From: Bacteroidales bacterium
Lineage (GTDB): Bacteria > Bacteroidota > Bacteroidia > Bacteroidales > P3
DNA: 64,000 nt
Reading direction: 5' to 3'
NCBI GenBank assembly: GCA_017550405.1
Contig: JAFZPH010000023.1
Location: forward strand, 1 to 64,000
Position 1 is the stretch's first letter. Each line of letters starts with the position of its first letter. Below, in pieces: positions 33,015-41,106 of this stretch. Both the position numbers and the translations under genes were made by a program. A model generated the notes under the pieces. It had not been told where the DNA came from. It made no database searches and saw nothing but the letters and a program-made list of their open reading frames with translations.

Positions 33015-33221
33015 ATGAAGACACTAATGAAACACACATGGAAGTTCTATGCCTTGATATGGCTGATGTATTTGGTAGGACTGTATGGGATGGATTGGGT
33101 TGCGGAACATGCCAATGTTGGTTATACGATACGACCCATAATATGGTATCCTATTGAGGCAATAGTTTTCACTGCCATCTGGTGGCTTATCGAGGAGAAA
33201 CCATTTAAAAAGAAAAAATGA
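33015..33221 (+). CDS. Small two-helix membrane protein
   Basis: 68 residues from ATG 33015 (MKTLMKHTWKFYALIWLMYL), with two hydrophobic segments and a lysine-rich cytoplasmic tail (EEKPFKKKK). A TTG 9 bp upstream is also in frame. It overlaps the next gene by ATGA. I do not recognise a family. Being placed between the SPFH gene and a DNA-binding protein suggests a partner of the SPFH assembly. Confidence 0.72.
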   Translation: MKTLMKHTWKFYALIWLMYLVGLYGMDWVAEHANVGYTIRPIIWYPIEAIVFTAIWWLIEEKPFKKKK

Positions 33222-33382
33222 AAAAGAGTTTTGCACTGAGGGTTGATGCCGAGGTTTACGAGGCCATCGAAAAGTGGGCTGCGGACGAGTTCCGCAGCAC
33301 CAACGGGCAGATAGAATGGATTCTGTCCGACGCCCTCAAACGTGCCAAACGCACCCCGAAAAAGAAAAACACACAACAATAG
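33218..33382 (+). CDS. Arc-like ribbon-helix-helix protein
   Basis: A 54-residue basic protein: KKSFALRVDAEVYEAIEKWA, then the segment ending in STNGQIEWILSDALKRAKR and a lysine-rich tail. The short strand FALRVD, helix DAEVYEAIEKWAADEF and helix NGQIEWILSDALKRA fit the RHH/Arc fold, a dimeric DNA-binding or antitoxin-type fold. It is coupled to the small membrane protein by ATGA. It might autoregulate the SPFH operon. Similar SPFH plus Arc-like neighbours occur in other gut bacteria, as I recall. Confidence 0.78.
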   Translation: MKKSFALRVDAEVYEAIEKWAADEFRSTNGQIEWILSDALKRAKRTPKKKNTQQ

Positions 33383-33393
33383 GAAGAACAACA

Positions 33394-34392
33394 ATGAAAC
33401 GTTTTGTTTTAGTCACTATGGCGATAGCGGCCATGATAGCCCTTGGCTCTAAGTCATCAGCGCAGCAGCTGTTCGAAGGCGTAGCCACTTTCAGCTCATC
33501 AGCCACGATGGCGGGTGGGGCGACCCCTTCTGCCGCCATCAGCACCTATTATTACAGGGGCAATGACCTATTTGTCGACATGCCGCAGAACAAGCTGCGC
33601 ACCCTCTACCTTGCCAAGGAGAAGAAGCAATACACCATCAACGCCATGATGGGGAAACCCATCCTGATGTCCAACGGTATAGACCCGGACACGATGGATA
33701 TACCGTTGTTCGACATTTCCGACGAGATGGAGACTGTTGACGGCCACGCATGCCTGAAGGTGCAATACGAGAATGAGAACGAGGCCATCAGCATCAACTC
33801 GACAGTGTGGTTGGACACCACCTACCACATCCCCTTCCACTACGGCATGAACGAGGAGGTGCCTTGGGGCTTGCCCGTGCGGGAGGAGATGACTATGACC
33901 ATGAAGGGCTCACAGCCCATGAAGATAGTGAACAGGCTGGTCTCCGTGACTGCCGGCAAGGTGGACGACACCTTTTTCGCCATCCCCGACGAACAGGGAA
34001 TGGTGCACCTGAGCATGGGTGCAGACGGGCAGCCCATGTTCAGCGGCGACACCACCGGGATGATGCAGGCTCCCCACTCGGCACTGATTGAGGAGGTGGA
34101 CTCCGCTGGGTTCCGCAGTGCCATTGCCCACGGACGCACTGTCTGCATGATGACGGCCACATGGTGCGGTCCCTGCAGGCTGCTGTATCCACGCCTGGAG
34201 AATGTCAGCAAACAGGTAGGCAAGGATTACCGTTTTATCAAAGTGGACATTGACAAGTGCCGGACGATTGCAAAGGAATACAACACGCTGACCATCCCCG
34301 TGGTCATCCTCTTCGAGAACGGGAAAGAGCTGCGCCGCATCACCTCGGCAGCATATAGCGAGGAGGACATCTTGAAGTTTGTCACAGAATAG
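33394..34392 (+). CDS. DUF4412-like domain fused to thioredoxin, secreted
   Basis: 332 residues with a signal peptide (MKRFVLVTMAIAAMIALGSK). Residues about 25-210 resemble the DUF4412 periplasmic beta-rich domain (YYYRGNDLFVDMPQNKLRTL, then a segment around TVWLDTTYHIPFHYGMNEE). Residues about 230-332 are a thioredoxin domain with active site WCGPC at 257-261 (MMTATWCGPCRLLYPRLENV) and cis-proline in LTIPVVILFENGK. It probably acts as a periplasmic thiol-disulfide protein. The substrate is unknown. It begins 11 bp after the RHH gene. Confidence 0.83.
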   Translation: MKRFVLVTMAIAAMIALGSKSSAQQLFEGVATFSSSATMAGGATPSAAISTYYYRGNDLFVDMPQNKLRTLYLAKEKKQYTINAMMGKPILMSNGIDPDTMDIPLFDISDEMETVDGHACLKVQYENENEAISINSTVWLDTTYHIPFHYGMNEEVPWGLPVREEMTMTMKGSQPMKIVNRLVSVTAGKVDDTFFAIPDEQGMVHLSMGADGQPMFSGDTTGMMQAPHSALIEEVDSAGFRSAIAHGRTVCMMTATWCGPCRLLYPRLENVSKQVGKDYRFIKVDIDKCRTIAKEYNTLTIPVVILFENGKELRRITSAAYSEEDILKFVTE

Positions 34393-34403
34393 TAATAATA
34401 ATC

Positions 34404-34835
34404 ATGGAACGTCGTAGAATCATCGGAATTGTATTGCTGGCACTGGCAGGAGCGGCCTGCTTGATGTCGGTTGTTTGGAACCTCATCAGAATGCCGGAAG
34501 GCGCAGATGCCCGAATCCGCATAGTAGTCTTTATGCTGGCGGAAATGGCACTATTGGTCCCGTCGGTATGGGCTTTTACCCATCCCGACTCCAAGCCGCT
34601 ATTGAAAGGGAAGGACCAGACATCCATGCAGCCTCTCATCGACCCTACAGGCTACCGCTACATTACGCTGGGTTTGGCAGCACTGACCCTCATCTTAATA
34701 ATCAACATCGAGGTTTTCAAAAACACAGGATGGGACCCGTTTGGAAGTATGACTTCCACTATTGCCATCCTCGCATTCTGTATTGTCGCGACAGTGCTGA
34801 TGTTTTGGTCGATGTATAAGAGTATTCAGAAATAA
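34404..34835 (+). CDS. Small membrane protein, paralogue A
   Basis: 143 residues with four predicted membrane helices: one at the start (IIGIVLLALAGAACLMSVVW), one from IVVFMLAEMALLVPSVWAF, and two in the C-terminal half. It is similar in layout and opening (MERRRIIGIVLLALAGA against MEQRRTIGYILLALAAV) to the gene at 35827, and more distantly to 36301. I do not recognise a family. The shared DPTGYRYITLG/DPYGYSYIMMG segment before the third helix marks them as paralogues. Confidence 0.75.
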   Translation: MERRRIIGIVLLALAGAACLMSVVWNLIRMPEGADARIRIVVFMLAEMALLVPSVWAFTHPDSKPLLKGKDQTSMQPLIDPTGYRYITLGLAALTLILIINIEVFKNTGWDPFGSMTSTIAILAFCIVATVLMFWSMYKSIQK

Positions 34836-34933
34836 GCATTATGGTAAATTGGGGTATTTGCCAAAGGATAGAGAGTGAAATTTAAAAAACAAGAATACAG
34901 GAAAATAATCCATTATTTCTAAATCTTTTCCAC

Positions 34934-35827
34934 ATGAAACGAAACATGATTTATTATGCACTGTTTGCTGTGCTTGCAACGATGGTAGTCAGCTGTCACA
35001 AAGACCCACCAATTACAGACACTCCAACTGAAGGAGGTTACTCAGACACGACAGAGATGTGGCCCGTAAAGAAGATTAGCCGCATTGTCCACTGCGTGGG
35101 TACATTAGACTACCTGACCTACGACTTCGTTTGGGATGGCGACTTGCTGAAAGAAATCAGTTGCACGATGTATGACGGAACGTCACTTGGCCGCACCATT
35201 CTTGAATATGAAGGCGGCCGCTTAGCGAGTGTCTATCCCTGCGATGGCGCGGGTAGGGTCTACACCGATGGCACGATGCATTACCACTATGGCGAAGACG
35301 GGCGACTAAAGCGTCAAACCTTCATGCTACCAATGAGGGCAACGGGGAACCTATGCCCACAAACCTATGACGAGATTGTACCATGTGAGCTGGTCTATTC
35401 TTACTCAGACAACGGTTGTGTGTCGACTGTGCATGCCAACAAGACCAAGGACGACGGTAGTGTGGAGACCAGCTCCTATCTATTCGAATGGAACGGTGGC
35501 AACGTCACCTCCATAACATGTGATGGACAATCTCTCATCAACAACATGCAGTACGACAACAATCCTAACCCAATGCATTTCCCAATGGGGATGGAGACCA
35601 TGTGCATAACAAATATGATATTCGAGGGAGTGCTTGGCAACAGCGTCCTGTTTCTCGGTTATGCCTCTTGCTGGTGCGAGAATAATATGACAACTCTGGT
35701 ATCGGGCAATGGTCAATGTTCTTACACTTATGATGCTGAGGGATTCCCAACATCAAAAACAATCACCATAGGCGGAGAAAACACCGTTTATCAGTTTACT
35801 TACAAACCAGATAGAAAATGCAAATAA
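34934..35827 (+). CDS. DUF4595-type lipoprotein
   Basis: A 297-residue lipoprotein (lipobox VVSCHKDPP). The body has the YD-repeat-like pattern of DUF4595 surface lipoproteins: VKKISRIVHC, YDFVWDGDLLKEISC, LEYEGGRLASVYPC, YHYGEDGRLKRQTF, SYLFEWNGGNVTSITCDG, CSYTYDAEGFPTSKTI. Function unknown; probably periplasmic or surface exposed. It sits between two paralogous membrane protein genes and its stop overlaps the next ATG (TAATG). Confidence 0.8.
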   Translation: MKRNMIYYALFAVLATMVVSCHKDPPITDTPTEGGYSDTTEMWPVKKISRIVHCVGTLDYLTYDFVWDGDLLKEISCTMYDGTSLGRTILEYEGGRLASVYPCDGAGRVYTDGTMHYHYGEDGRLKRQTFMLPMRATGNLCPQTYDEIVPCELVYSYSDNGCVSTVHANKTKDDGSVETSSYLFEWNGGNVTSITCDGQSLINNMQYDNNPNPMHFPMGMETMCITNMIFEGVLGNSVLFLGYASCWCENNMTTLVSGNGQCSYTYDAEGFPTSKTITIGGENTVYQFTYKPDRKCK

Positions 35828-36294
35828 TGGAGCAACGCAGAACCATAGGATACATCTTATTGGCACTGGCTGCCGTCGTCTGCCTAGTGTCGAACGTGTG
35901 GTTTATCATCAAGATGCCGATGGGAGGTGAGAAGGTATCGCACTTGATATTCAGGACACTGCCCGAGGTGATTGCATTGTTGGCAGTGGTGTATACCTTT
36001 GTCCGGCCAGGAAAAACAATGAATCTGAAACTTGACATCCGCGAGCGGCGAATAAAGAAAGACGAGCATGACGCCATCGACCCCTACGGCTACAGTTACA
36101 TTATGATGGGTGCCATGAGCGTGTGTGTAACATTAATCTTTGCCGTTGACATCATGGATAAACTTGGTGTGCCACTGTTCGACAGGATTCCCGCTGGATG
36201 GTGTATCGTTGTATTGAGTGTCTTGACGGTTGCTGTGGTGATGTGGATGTCGGTGAAAATAGCAATGGCTAAAAGGAGTGCAAATAACAGTTAA
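35827..36294 (+). CDS. Small membrane protein, paralogue B
   Basis: 155 residues from ATG 35827 (an ATG at 35818 is also in frame). Four membrane helices; the start MEQRRTIGYILLALAAVVCL parallels paralogue A at 34404. A charged loop (RERRIKKDEHDAIDPYGYSY) separates the helical pairs. The arrangement suggests local duplication around the DUF4595 gene. Function unknown. Confidence 0.75.
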   Translation: MEQRRTIGYILLALAAVVCLVSNVWFIIKMPMGGEKVSHLIFRTLPEVIALLAVVYTFVRPGKTMNLKLDIRERRIKKDEHDAIDPYGYSYIMMGAMSVCVTLIFAVDIMDKLGVPLFDRIPAGWCIVVLSVLTVAVVMWMSVKIAMAKRSANNS

Positions 36295-36300
36295 CCTACC

Positions 36301-36756
36301 ATGAAAGAACGTAATAAATCCATCTTCCGCATATTGCTTTTTGCTTCGGCGGGCATACTGCTGGCTCAGACGGTGCTGCTGGCTGTGCTGGGAAATGATA
36401 GGGAGATGCGTATCGTGCTACCAGTTATCATCTTCTTCTCAGGACTGATAACGGGTGGAATGATTGCCTTTTTCACCCTTAATCCACAATACAACAGGAA
36501 CTATACTTTCCACCGGCGTGACGGTCGCTGGCGTTGGGAGCGTATCACCTATGGCCCCGACCCTAATGGGTTGCGCTATATCGCATCTGGGACTGGTGCA
36601 CTGATGATAGCCCTGCTCTTTGCGGTTATCTCGTCCTCTGTGCTGTGGCCCCAAGTAGTAAACGAGATAGTGATAGCCATTGCAGTTGTCGTCCTATTGT
36701 TAGCCTTCTGTGCCATTTACTACATAATAGAAAACAAACTACGCAATCAACTATGA
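36301..36756 (+). CDS. Small membrane protein, distant paralogue C
   Basis: 151 residues, four membrane helices, with a central loop (NPQYNRNYTFHRRDGRWRWE, then GPDPNGLRYIASGTGAL) that resembles the DPxGYxYIxxG segment of the two upstream paralogues. The stop overlaps the start of the acyltransferase gene as ATGA. Function unknown. Confidence 0.73.
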   Translation: MKERNKSIFRILLFASAGILLAQTVLLAVLGNDREMRIVLPVIIFFSGLITGGMIAFFTLNPQYNRNYTFHRRDGRWRWERITYGPDPNGLRYIASGTGALMIALLFAVISSSVLWPQVVNEIVIAIAVVVLLLAFCAIYYIIENKLRNQL

Positions 36757-37967
36757 ATAGAAAACATTTCCTTGACAACATCCGCTGGGTGACAGTGCTT
36801 CTGGTACTGCTATACCATGTGGTCTATTTTTACAACAACAAGGGTGTCTTTGGAGGCATAGGCGGTTGGGTGGACGACCCCAAGGCCCAGCCGCAAGATG
36901 TGGTGATGTACCTCCTATATCCATGGTTTATGATGCTGCTCTTTCTGGTGGCAGGCATCAGCAGCCGATATGCTTTGGGGAAGAGCGCTACTGGGCAATG
37001 GTTTAAGAAGCGCACCCGCCAACTGCTTGTCCCTGCCACGATAGGCCTGTTTGTCTTCCAATGGATGACAGGCTATTTCAACACCCAGATAGCCGGTGTG
37101 GCGCAGGGCATCCCCAATCAGATTGCCTCCATCCCTGCCGGTCCTATCCGTTATATGGCATGTGCTTTCTCAGGCATCGGCCCGCTGTGGTTTATCCAAG
37201 AGCTGTGGGTGTTCTGCTTGCTGCTGATTATTATTATCGCCATTGAGCGCGACCGCCTGTACAATGCCGTTGGCCGTCTGCTGCAGTCCACGCGAGGCTG
37301 GTCCAAGCCCTGCCGTTTGGCGCTCCTGCTGATGGTCGGTTTCCTCCTTATTTGGGCAGGGGCACAGGGCTCCATCCCCCACCCTGCCGAACACAGCGCC
37401 CAAGGACTTTGGAACCTCTACCGCCCGGCGGCCTATTTCGTCCCCTTCCTCATGGGATACTATCTCTTCTCGCGCGACAACGTGCAGCGTTTCCTGTCAC
37501 GCTATGCTTACTGGCTGCTTGTGCCGGCGGTTGCTGCGGGTGTGGCACTAACCCTTGCCACTTGGGGCGAGGACAACACCGCACCGCTCTATCTGATGCA
37601 CTGGAGCACCAACCTCTTTGCCTGGCTGGCCATCCTTGCCATGCTGGCCTGCTTCAAGGCCTTGGCCGACCGCACCACGCCTTTTGCCTCCTACATGACC
37701 CGCAGCAGCTATGGCATTTACATTGTCCACTACCTTATCATCGCCGCCCTCGGCTATATGCTCAAGCTCTACACCCCCTTGCCCCCCGTGGCAGACTATC
37801 TTATCCTGCTGGTGGCAGTCTTCACCCTCTCCTCCATCCTCTACGAATTGCTACGTCGTATTCCCTTCGTCCGCTGGGCAGTATTAGGCATAGGCAAATC
37901 CAATCAGAATAATCAGAATAATCTGAGTACTCAGAATACTCAGAGTACTCCGACAAATCAGCAATAA
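36753..37967 (+). CDS. Acyltransferase-3 family membrane protein
   Basis: 404 residues, about ten membrane helices. MNRKHFLDNIRWVTVLLVLL then YHVVYFYN gives the catalytic-type histidine of the acyltransferase 3 family. FLVAGISSRYALGK and the RSSYGIYIVHYLIIAALGY end segment support it. Such proteins transfer acyl groups to surface sugars or lipids. The last 21 or so codons (NQNNQNNLSTQNTQSTPTNQ) are a 9-bp tandem repeat read in frame, a probable recent extension. Start at ATG 36753. Confidence 0.85.
   Translation: MNRKHFLDNIRWVTVLLVLLYHVVYFYNNKGVFGGIGGWVDDPKAQPQDVVMYLLYPWFMMLLFLVAGISSRYALGKSATGQWFKKRTRQLLVPATIGLFVFQWMTGYFNTQIAGVAQGIPNQIASIPAGPIRYMACAFSGIGPLWFIQELWVFCLLLIIIIAIERDRLYNAVGRLLQSTRGWSKPCRLALLLMVGFLLIWAGAQGSIPHPAEHSAQGLWNLYRPAAYFVPFLMGYYLFSRDNVQRFLSRYAYWLLVPAVAAGVALTLATWGEDNTAPLYLMHWSTNLFAWLAILAMLACFKALADRTTPFASYMTRSSYGIYIVHYLIIAALGYMLKLYTPLPPVADYLILLVAVFTLSSILYELLRRIPFVRWAVLGIGKSNQNNQNNLSTQNTQSTPTNQQ
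37902..37957. repeat. 9-bp tandem repeat (GARTAYTCN family), copy 3, in coding sequence
   Basis: Six units (GAATAATCA, GAATAATCT, GAGTACTCA, GAATACTCA, GAGTACTCC, GACAAATCA) form the 3' end of the acyltransferase gene. Because 9 is a multiple of 3 the repeat encodes a regular tripeptide pattern (NQN, NQN, NLS, TQN, TQS, TPT) up to the stop codon. Confidence 0.85.
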
Positions 37968-37986
37968 ATAATTAACAAACAATACC

Positions 37987-38763
37987 ATGTCAGAAATCCT
38001 ACGCATCGAAGGCCTAAGCAAGACCTTCACCCTGTCGCGCAAACAGCAACGTCTGGAGCGCACAAACCAACGCCGCAAGGTGGCGGTAGACGACCTGACC
38101 CTCACCGCCAACCGGGGCGAGATTTTCGGTCTCCTCGGGCCTAACGGTGCCGGCAAGACCACCACCCTCCGCATGCTTGCCACCCTTATCAAGCCCGACA
38201 AGGGCGACGCATGGGTGGACGAAAGCAGCATCGTCAGCCAGCCCGAAGAGGTCCGCGGCAAGATTGCTTTCCTCACCAGCGAACTGAAGCTGGAGGACTT
38301 CTTCACGCCCAACTATCTCTTCAACTTCTTCAGCGACCTGCACGGCGTAGACCCCTCCGCTGCAGCCGCCCGCAAGAAGGCACTCTTCGACCGCTTTGGC
38401 ATCGACAAGTTTGCCGAAGTGAAGGTGGCCAACCTCTCCACCGGCATGAAGCAGAAGGTGAGCATTGTCATCTCGCTGGTTCACGACCCGGACATCATCA
38501 TCTTCGACGAGCCCACCAACGGACTCGACGTCATCACCGCCCGCACCGTGACGGACTACCTGCAAGAGCTCCGCTCCGAAGGCAAGACCATCATCCTATC
38601 CACCCACATCTTCAGTCTGGTGGAACGCCTCTGCGACCGCGTGGGCATCATCATCGACGGCCGTCTGTCGGCCTGCGGCACCCTCGAAGAGGTCTGCAAC
38701 GGCCTCACTATCGAAGACCGATTCTTTGAACTTTACAAAGCACAGAAAGGAGACGAAGAATGA
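37987..38763 (+). CDS. ABC-2 exporter ATP-binding protein (NatA-like)
   Basis: 258 residues with Walker A GPNGAGKTTTLR (about residue 53), signature LSTGMKQKVSI, Walker B IIIFDEPTNGLDVI and the H-loop ILSTHIFS. It powers the permease encoded by the next gene, which starts within its stop codon (ATGA overlap). The substrate is unknown; NatAB of Bacillus exports sodium, but other ABC-2 systems move drugs or lipids. Confidence 0.92.
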   Translation: MSEILRIEGLSKTFTLSRKQQRLERTNQRRKVAVDDLTLTANRGEIFGLLGPNGAGKTTTLRMLATLIKPDKGDAWVDESSIVSQPEEVRGKIAFLTSELKLEDFFTPNYLFNFFSDLHGVDPSAAAARKKALFDRFGIDKFAEVKVANLSTGMKQKVSIVISLVHDPDIIIFDEPTNGLDVITARTVTDYLQELRSEGKTIILSTHIFSLVERLCDRVGIIIDGRLSACGTLEEVCNGLTIEDRFFELYKAQKGDEE

Positions 38764-39959
38764 AAAAGCGCAACAATACCTGGACAATCATCCGCAAGGA
38801 ATTTGCCCGTTTCTTTGGCGACCGCCAGCTGGTGTTCACCACCGTCATCATGCCCGGTCTGCTCATCTATCTTATCTATAGCCTCATGGGGGTTGGCATC
38901 CGTAATATGGAGACCCACGGCGAGCAAGACGTGGTGACTGTCCGCGTGGAGAATATGCCCCAAAGCGTGGCACCCCTCCTCGCCTCGCTCGACAGCAGCA
39001 TCGTCCTCGTGCAGCAACCCGTCAGCCAGGCCGACATCGATGCCCTGCAGGACAAGGAAATCAACGCCATAGCGATGCGATTCCCCGCCGACTTCGACGC
39101 TCTCGTGGCCAACTACGACCCCACCGTTGGACAGCCTGCACCCAACGTGGAGATTTACTACAACTCCGCCAACAACGCCTCCGACCGCGTGTTCACTATC
39201 ATGCAGACGGCTCTCAACGCCTATGAGGACGGCATGGCCAACCGTTTCGACATCAACCGCGCCGATGAGGAAGGACAGACCTTCAACCAAGCCAGCGACG
39301 ACCAAGTGGTGGGCGACATCCTCTCCAAGCTTCTCCCCATGCTCATCATCATGATGCTCTTCAGTGGCGTGATGGCCATAGCCCCCAGCAGCATCGCCGG
39401 TGAAAAAGAGCGCGGCACCATTGCCACCCTCCTCGTCACCCCCATGCGCCGCAATGAGCTTGCCCTTGGCAAGATTGTCTCTCTCAGCTGCATTGCCCTG
39501 CTTAGTGGCATCAGCAGTTTCGTCGGCATTGCCCTTTCGCTGCCCAACATGATTGCGGCAGGCGATGGCATCGACATCCCCTTCAACTACACCACCAGCG
39601 ACTATGTCGCCCTGCTGTTGGTCATCTTTGCCTCGGTGCTGGTCATGGCCTCCGCCATCAACCTGCTCTCGGCTCTGGCCAAGGATGTGAAGAATGCCGG
39701 CACCATGATTACCCCATTCATGTTCATCATCATGCTGGCCGGACTGCTGCCCATGTTCCAGACCGAGACCGTACACAGCCTCGTCAACTACTTCATCCCC
39801 TTCTACAACTCCATCCAGACAATGGCCGACGTCTTCGCCCACTCGCTCAACTGGACCGCCCTGCTCATCACCCTTGGCTCCAACATCGTCTACACCGGCA
39901 TAGCCATATGGGGGCTTACCCGCATGTTCAACAGCGAGAAGGTAATGTTCTCAAAATAA
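38760..39959 (+). CDS. ABC-2 permease (NatB-like)
   Basis: 399 residues: one N-terminal helix (TTVIMPGLLIYLIYSLMG), a periplasmic domain of about 150 residues, then five helices. The SIAGEKERGTIATLLVTPMR coupling motif is the NatB/ABC-2 family hallmark. It forms an exporter with the ATPase upstream. The next gene, a CPBP protease, follows after a repeat spacer. Confidence 0.9.
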   Translation: MKKRNNTWTIIRKEFARFFGDRQLVFTTVIMPGLLIYLIYSLMGVGIRNMETHGEQDVVTVRVENMPQSVAPLLASLDSSIVLVQQPVSQADIDALQDKEINAIAMRFPADFDALVANYDPTVGQPAPNVEIYYNSANNASDRVFTIMQTALNAYEDGMANRFDINRADEEGQTFNQASDDQVVGDILSKLLPMLIIMMLFSGVMAIAPSSIAGEKERGTIATLLVTPMRRNELALGKIVSLSCIALLSGISSFVGIALSLPNMIAAGDGIDIPFNYTTSDYVALLLVIFASVLVMASAINLLSALAKDVKNAGTMITPFMFIIMLAGLLPMFQTETVHSLVNYFIPFYNSIQTMADVFAHSLNWTALLITLGSNIVYTGIAIWGLTRMFNSEKVMFSK

Positions 39960-39965
39960 TATCGG

Positions 39966-40002
39966 AACAATCGGAGTACTCCGAATACTCAGAGTACTCC
40001 GA
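39966..40002. repeat. 9-bp tandem repeat (GARTAYTCN family), copy 4
   Basis: GAACAATCG, GAGTACTCC, GAATACTCA, GAGTACTCC and a partial unit fill the spacer between the ABC-2 permease and the CPBP protease. TCGGAGTACTC and GAGTACTCCGA are exact inverted arms. Confidence 0.85.
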
Positions 40003-40022
40003 ACAAATAAAGAAACAATATC

Positions 40023-40910
40023 ATGAAAAATGTCAAGCTTTATATCGCCATAGCCTACGGCCTCATCTGGGCCGCAGGCTTGGCCTTATATCTGTCGGGA
40101 TTCATAGTTGCCTCCTATTCGGGTGCTGCCCCCTGGCTGGTATCCACCTGCATGTTCATTCCTTTGGTGACGACGCTCATCTGCCAGAAGTCTTCCAAGG
40201 AACCCCTACTACGGGGTATCGGCATCAGCTGGAAAATCAATCGCTGGTGGTTCTTCGGCTGGCTAACCTTCCCCATTGTCGCACTGCTCACGCTACTCTT
40301 CACCGACTGGATAAGCGGCATCGACACGCACACCGAAGTCATGCAGGCACTATGTGAGTCAATGCCCATCGGTCCTGCGGGAGCGTTGGCATTCACCCTG
40401 CTTTCGGGCATGTTGGCAGGCATCACCATCAATGCACTCTTTGCCTTCGGCGAGGAGGTGGGCTGGCGCGGATACCTGCTCAAGCAGTTCAAAGGGAAGT
40501 CGTTCCTCGGCACCTCCATCGTCATCGGCATCATCTGGGGACTGTGGCATGCACCGCTCATCCTCATGGGGCACAACTACCCGCAGCATCCCCAATGGGG
40601 TGTACTCTTGATGGTGGTGGTGTGCATCCTCATGAGCTTTATCATCCAGTATTTCTGCATCAAGAGTGGCTCCGTCATCGTGGCAGCAATCATGCACGGC
40701 ACCTGCAACGCAGTGGCAGGCATAACGATGCTCTTTGTCGGACTTGACCGATTCAACGACCTCCTCGACGGTGCCTGTGGCCTTGCCGGCATGCTTGCCA
40801 TGCTAGTGGTCGCCGTGGTCATCTTCCTCTTCGACCGCTACGTCACCCGCGAGCGCATCTGCACCTCGCCCCTCAATCTCGACACAATAAAAAAGGATCA
40901 GACTCGTTAA
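40023..40910 (+). CDS. CPBP-family intramembrane metalloprotease
   Basis: 295 residues with about eight membrane helices. It carries the CAAX-protease/bacteriocin-processing motifs: EE in FGEEVGWRGYLLKQF, then FxxxH in GIIWGLWHAPLILMGH and a late His in IMHGTCNAVAG. The role is unknown; in Bacteroidota such proteins often sit beside ABC-2 exporters, as here, which suggests processing of an exported peptide or membrane stress handling. Confidence 0.88.
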   Translation: MKNVKLYIAIAYGLIWAAGLALYLSGFIVASYSGAAPWLVSTCMFIPLVTTLICQKSSKEPLLRGIGISWKINRWWFFGWLTFPIVALLTLLFTDWISGIDTHTEVMQALCESMPIGPAGALAFTLLSGMLAGITINALFAFGEEVGWRGYLLKQFKGKSFLGTSIVIGIIWGLWHAPLILMGHNYPQHPQWGVLLMVVVCILMSFIIQYFCIKSGSVIVAAIMHGTCNAVAGITMLFVGLDRFNDLLDGACGLAGMLAMLVVAVVIFLFDRYVTRERICTSPLNLDTIKKDQTR

Positions 40911-40917
40911 ATACGGC

Positions 40918-41106
40918 ATGAAACACACCCGACGAAACCTGTCGCTCACCCTGCTCGCCCTGTTGCTGCTGAGTTTTCTTGCCTCATGCAGCAACAAGGG
41001 TGTGCACATGCCCAAGCACCGCAAACGCCACCACTGCGACTGTCCTACTTTTGCCTACACGACACCGCAGCACTCCACAACCGAAGATGGAACAATCCTA
41101 TATTGA
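40918..41106 (+). CDS. Small lipoprotein
   Basis: 62 residues: a signal peptide with lipobox (LALLLLSFLASCSNKG), then a basic, His/Cys-rich tail (HMPKHRKRHHCDCPTF). I recall this MPKHRKR-CDCPTF tail from small Bacteroidales lipoproteins of unknown role; the HHCDC could bind metal. Its 3' end overlaps the next gene by 20 bp. Confidence 0.7.
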   Translation: MKHTRRNLSLTLLALLLLSFLASCSNKGVHMPKHRKRHHCDCPTFAYTTPQHSTTEDGTILY

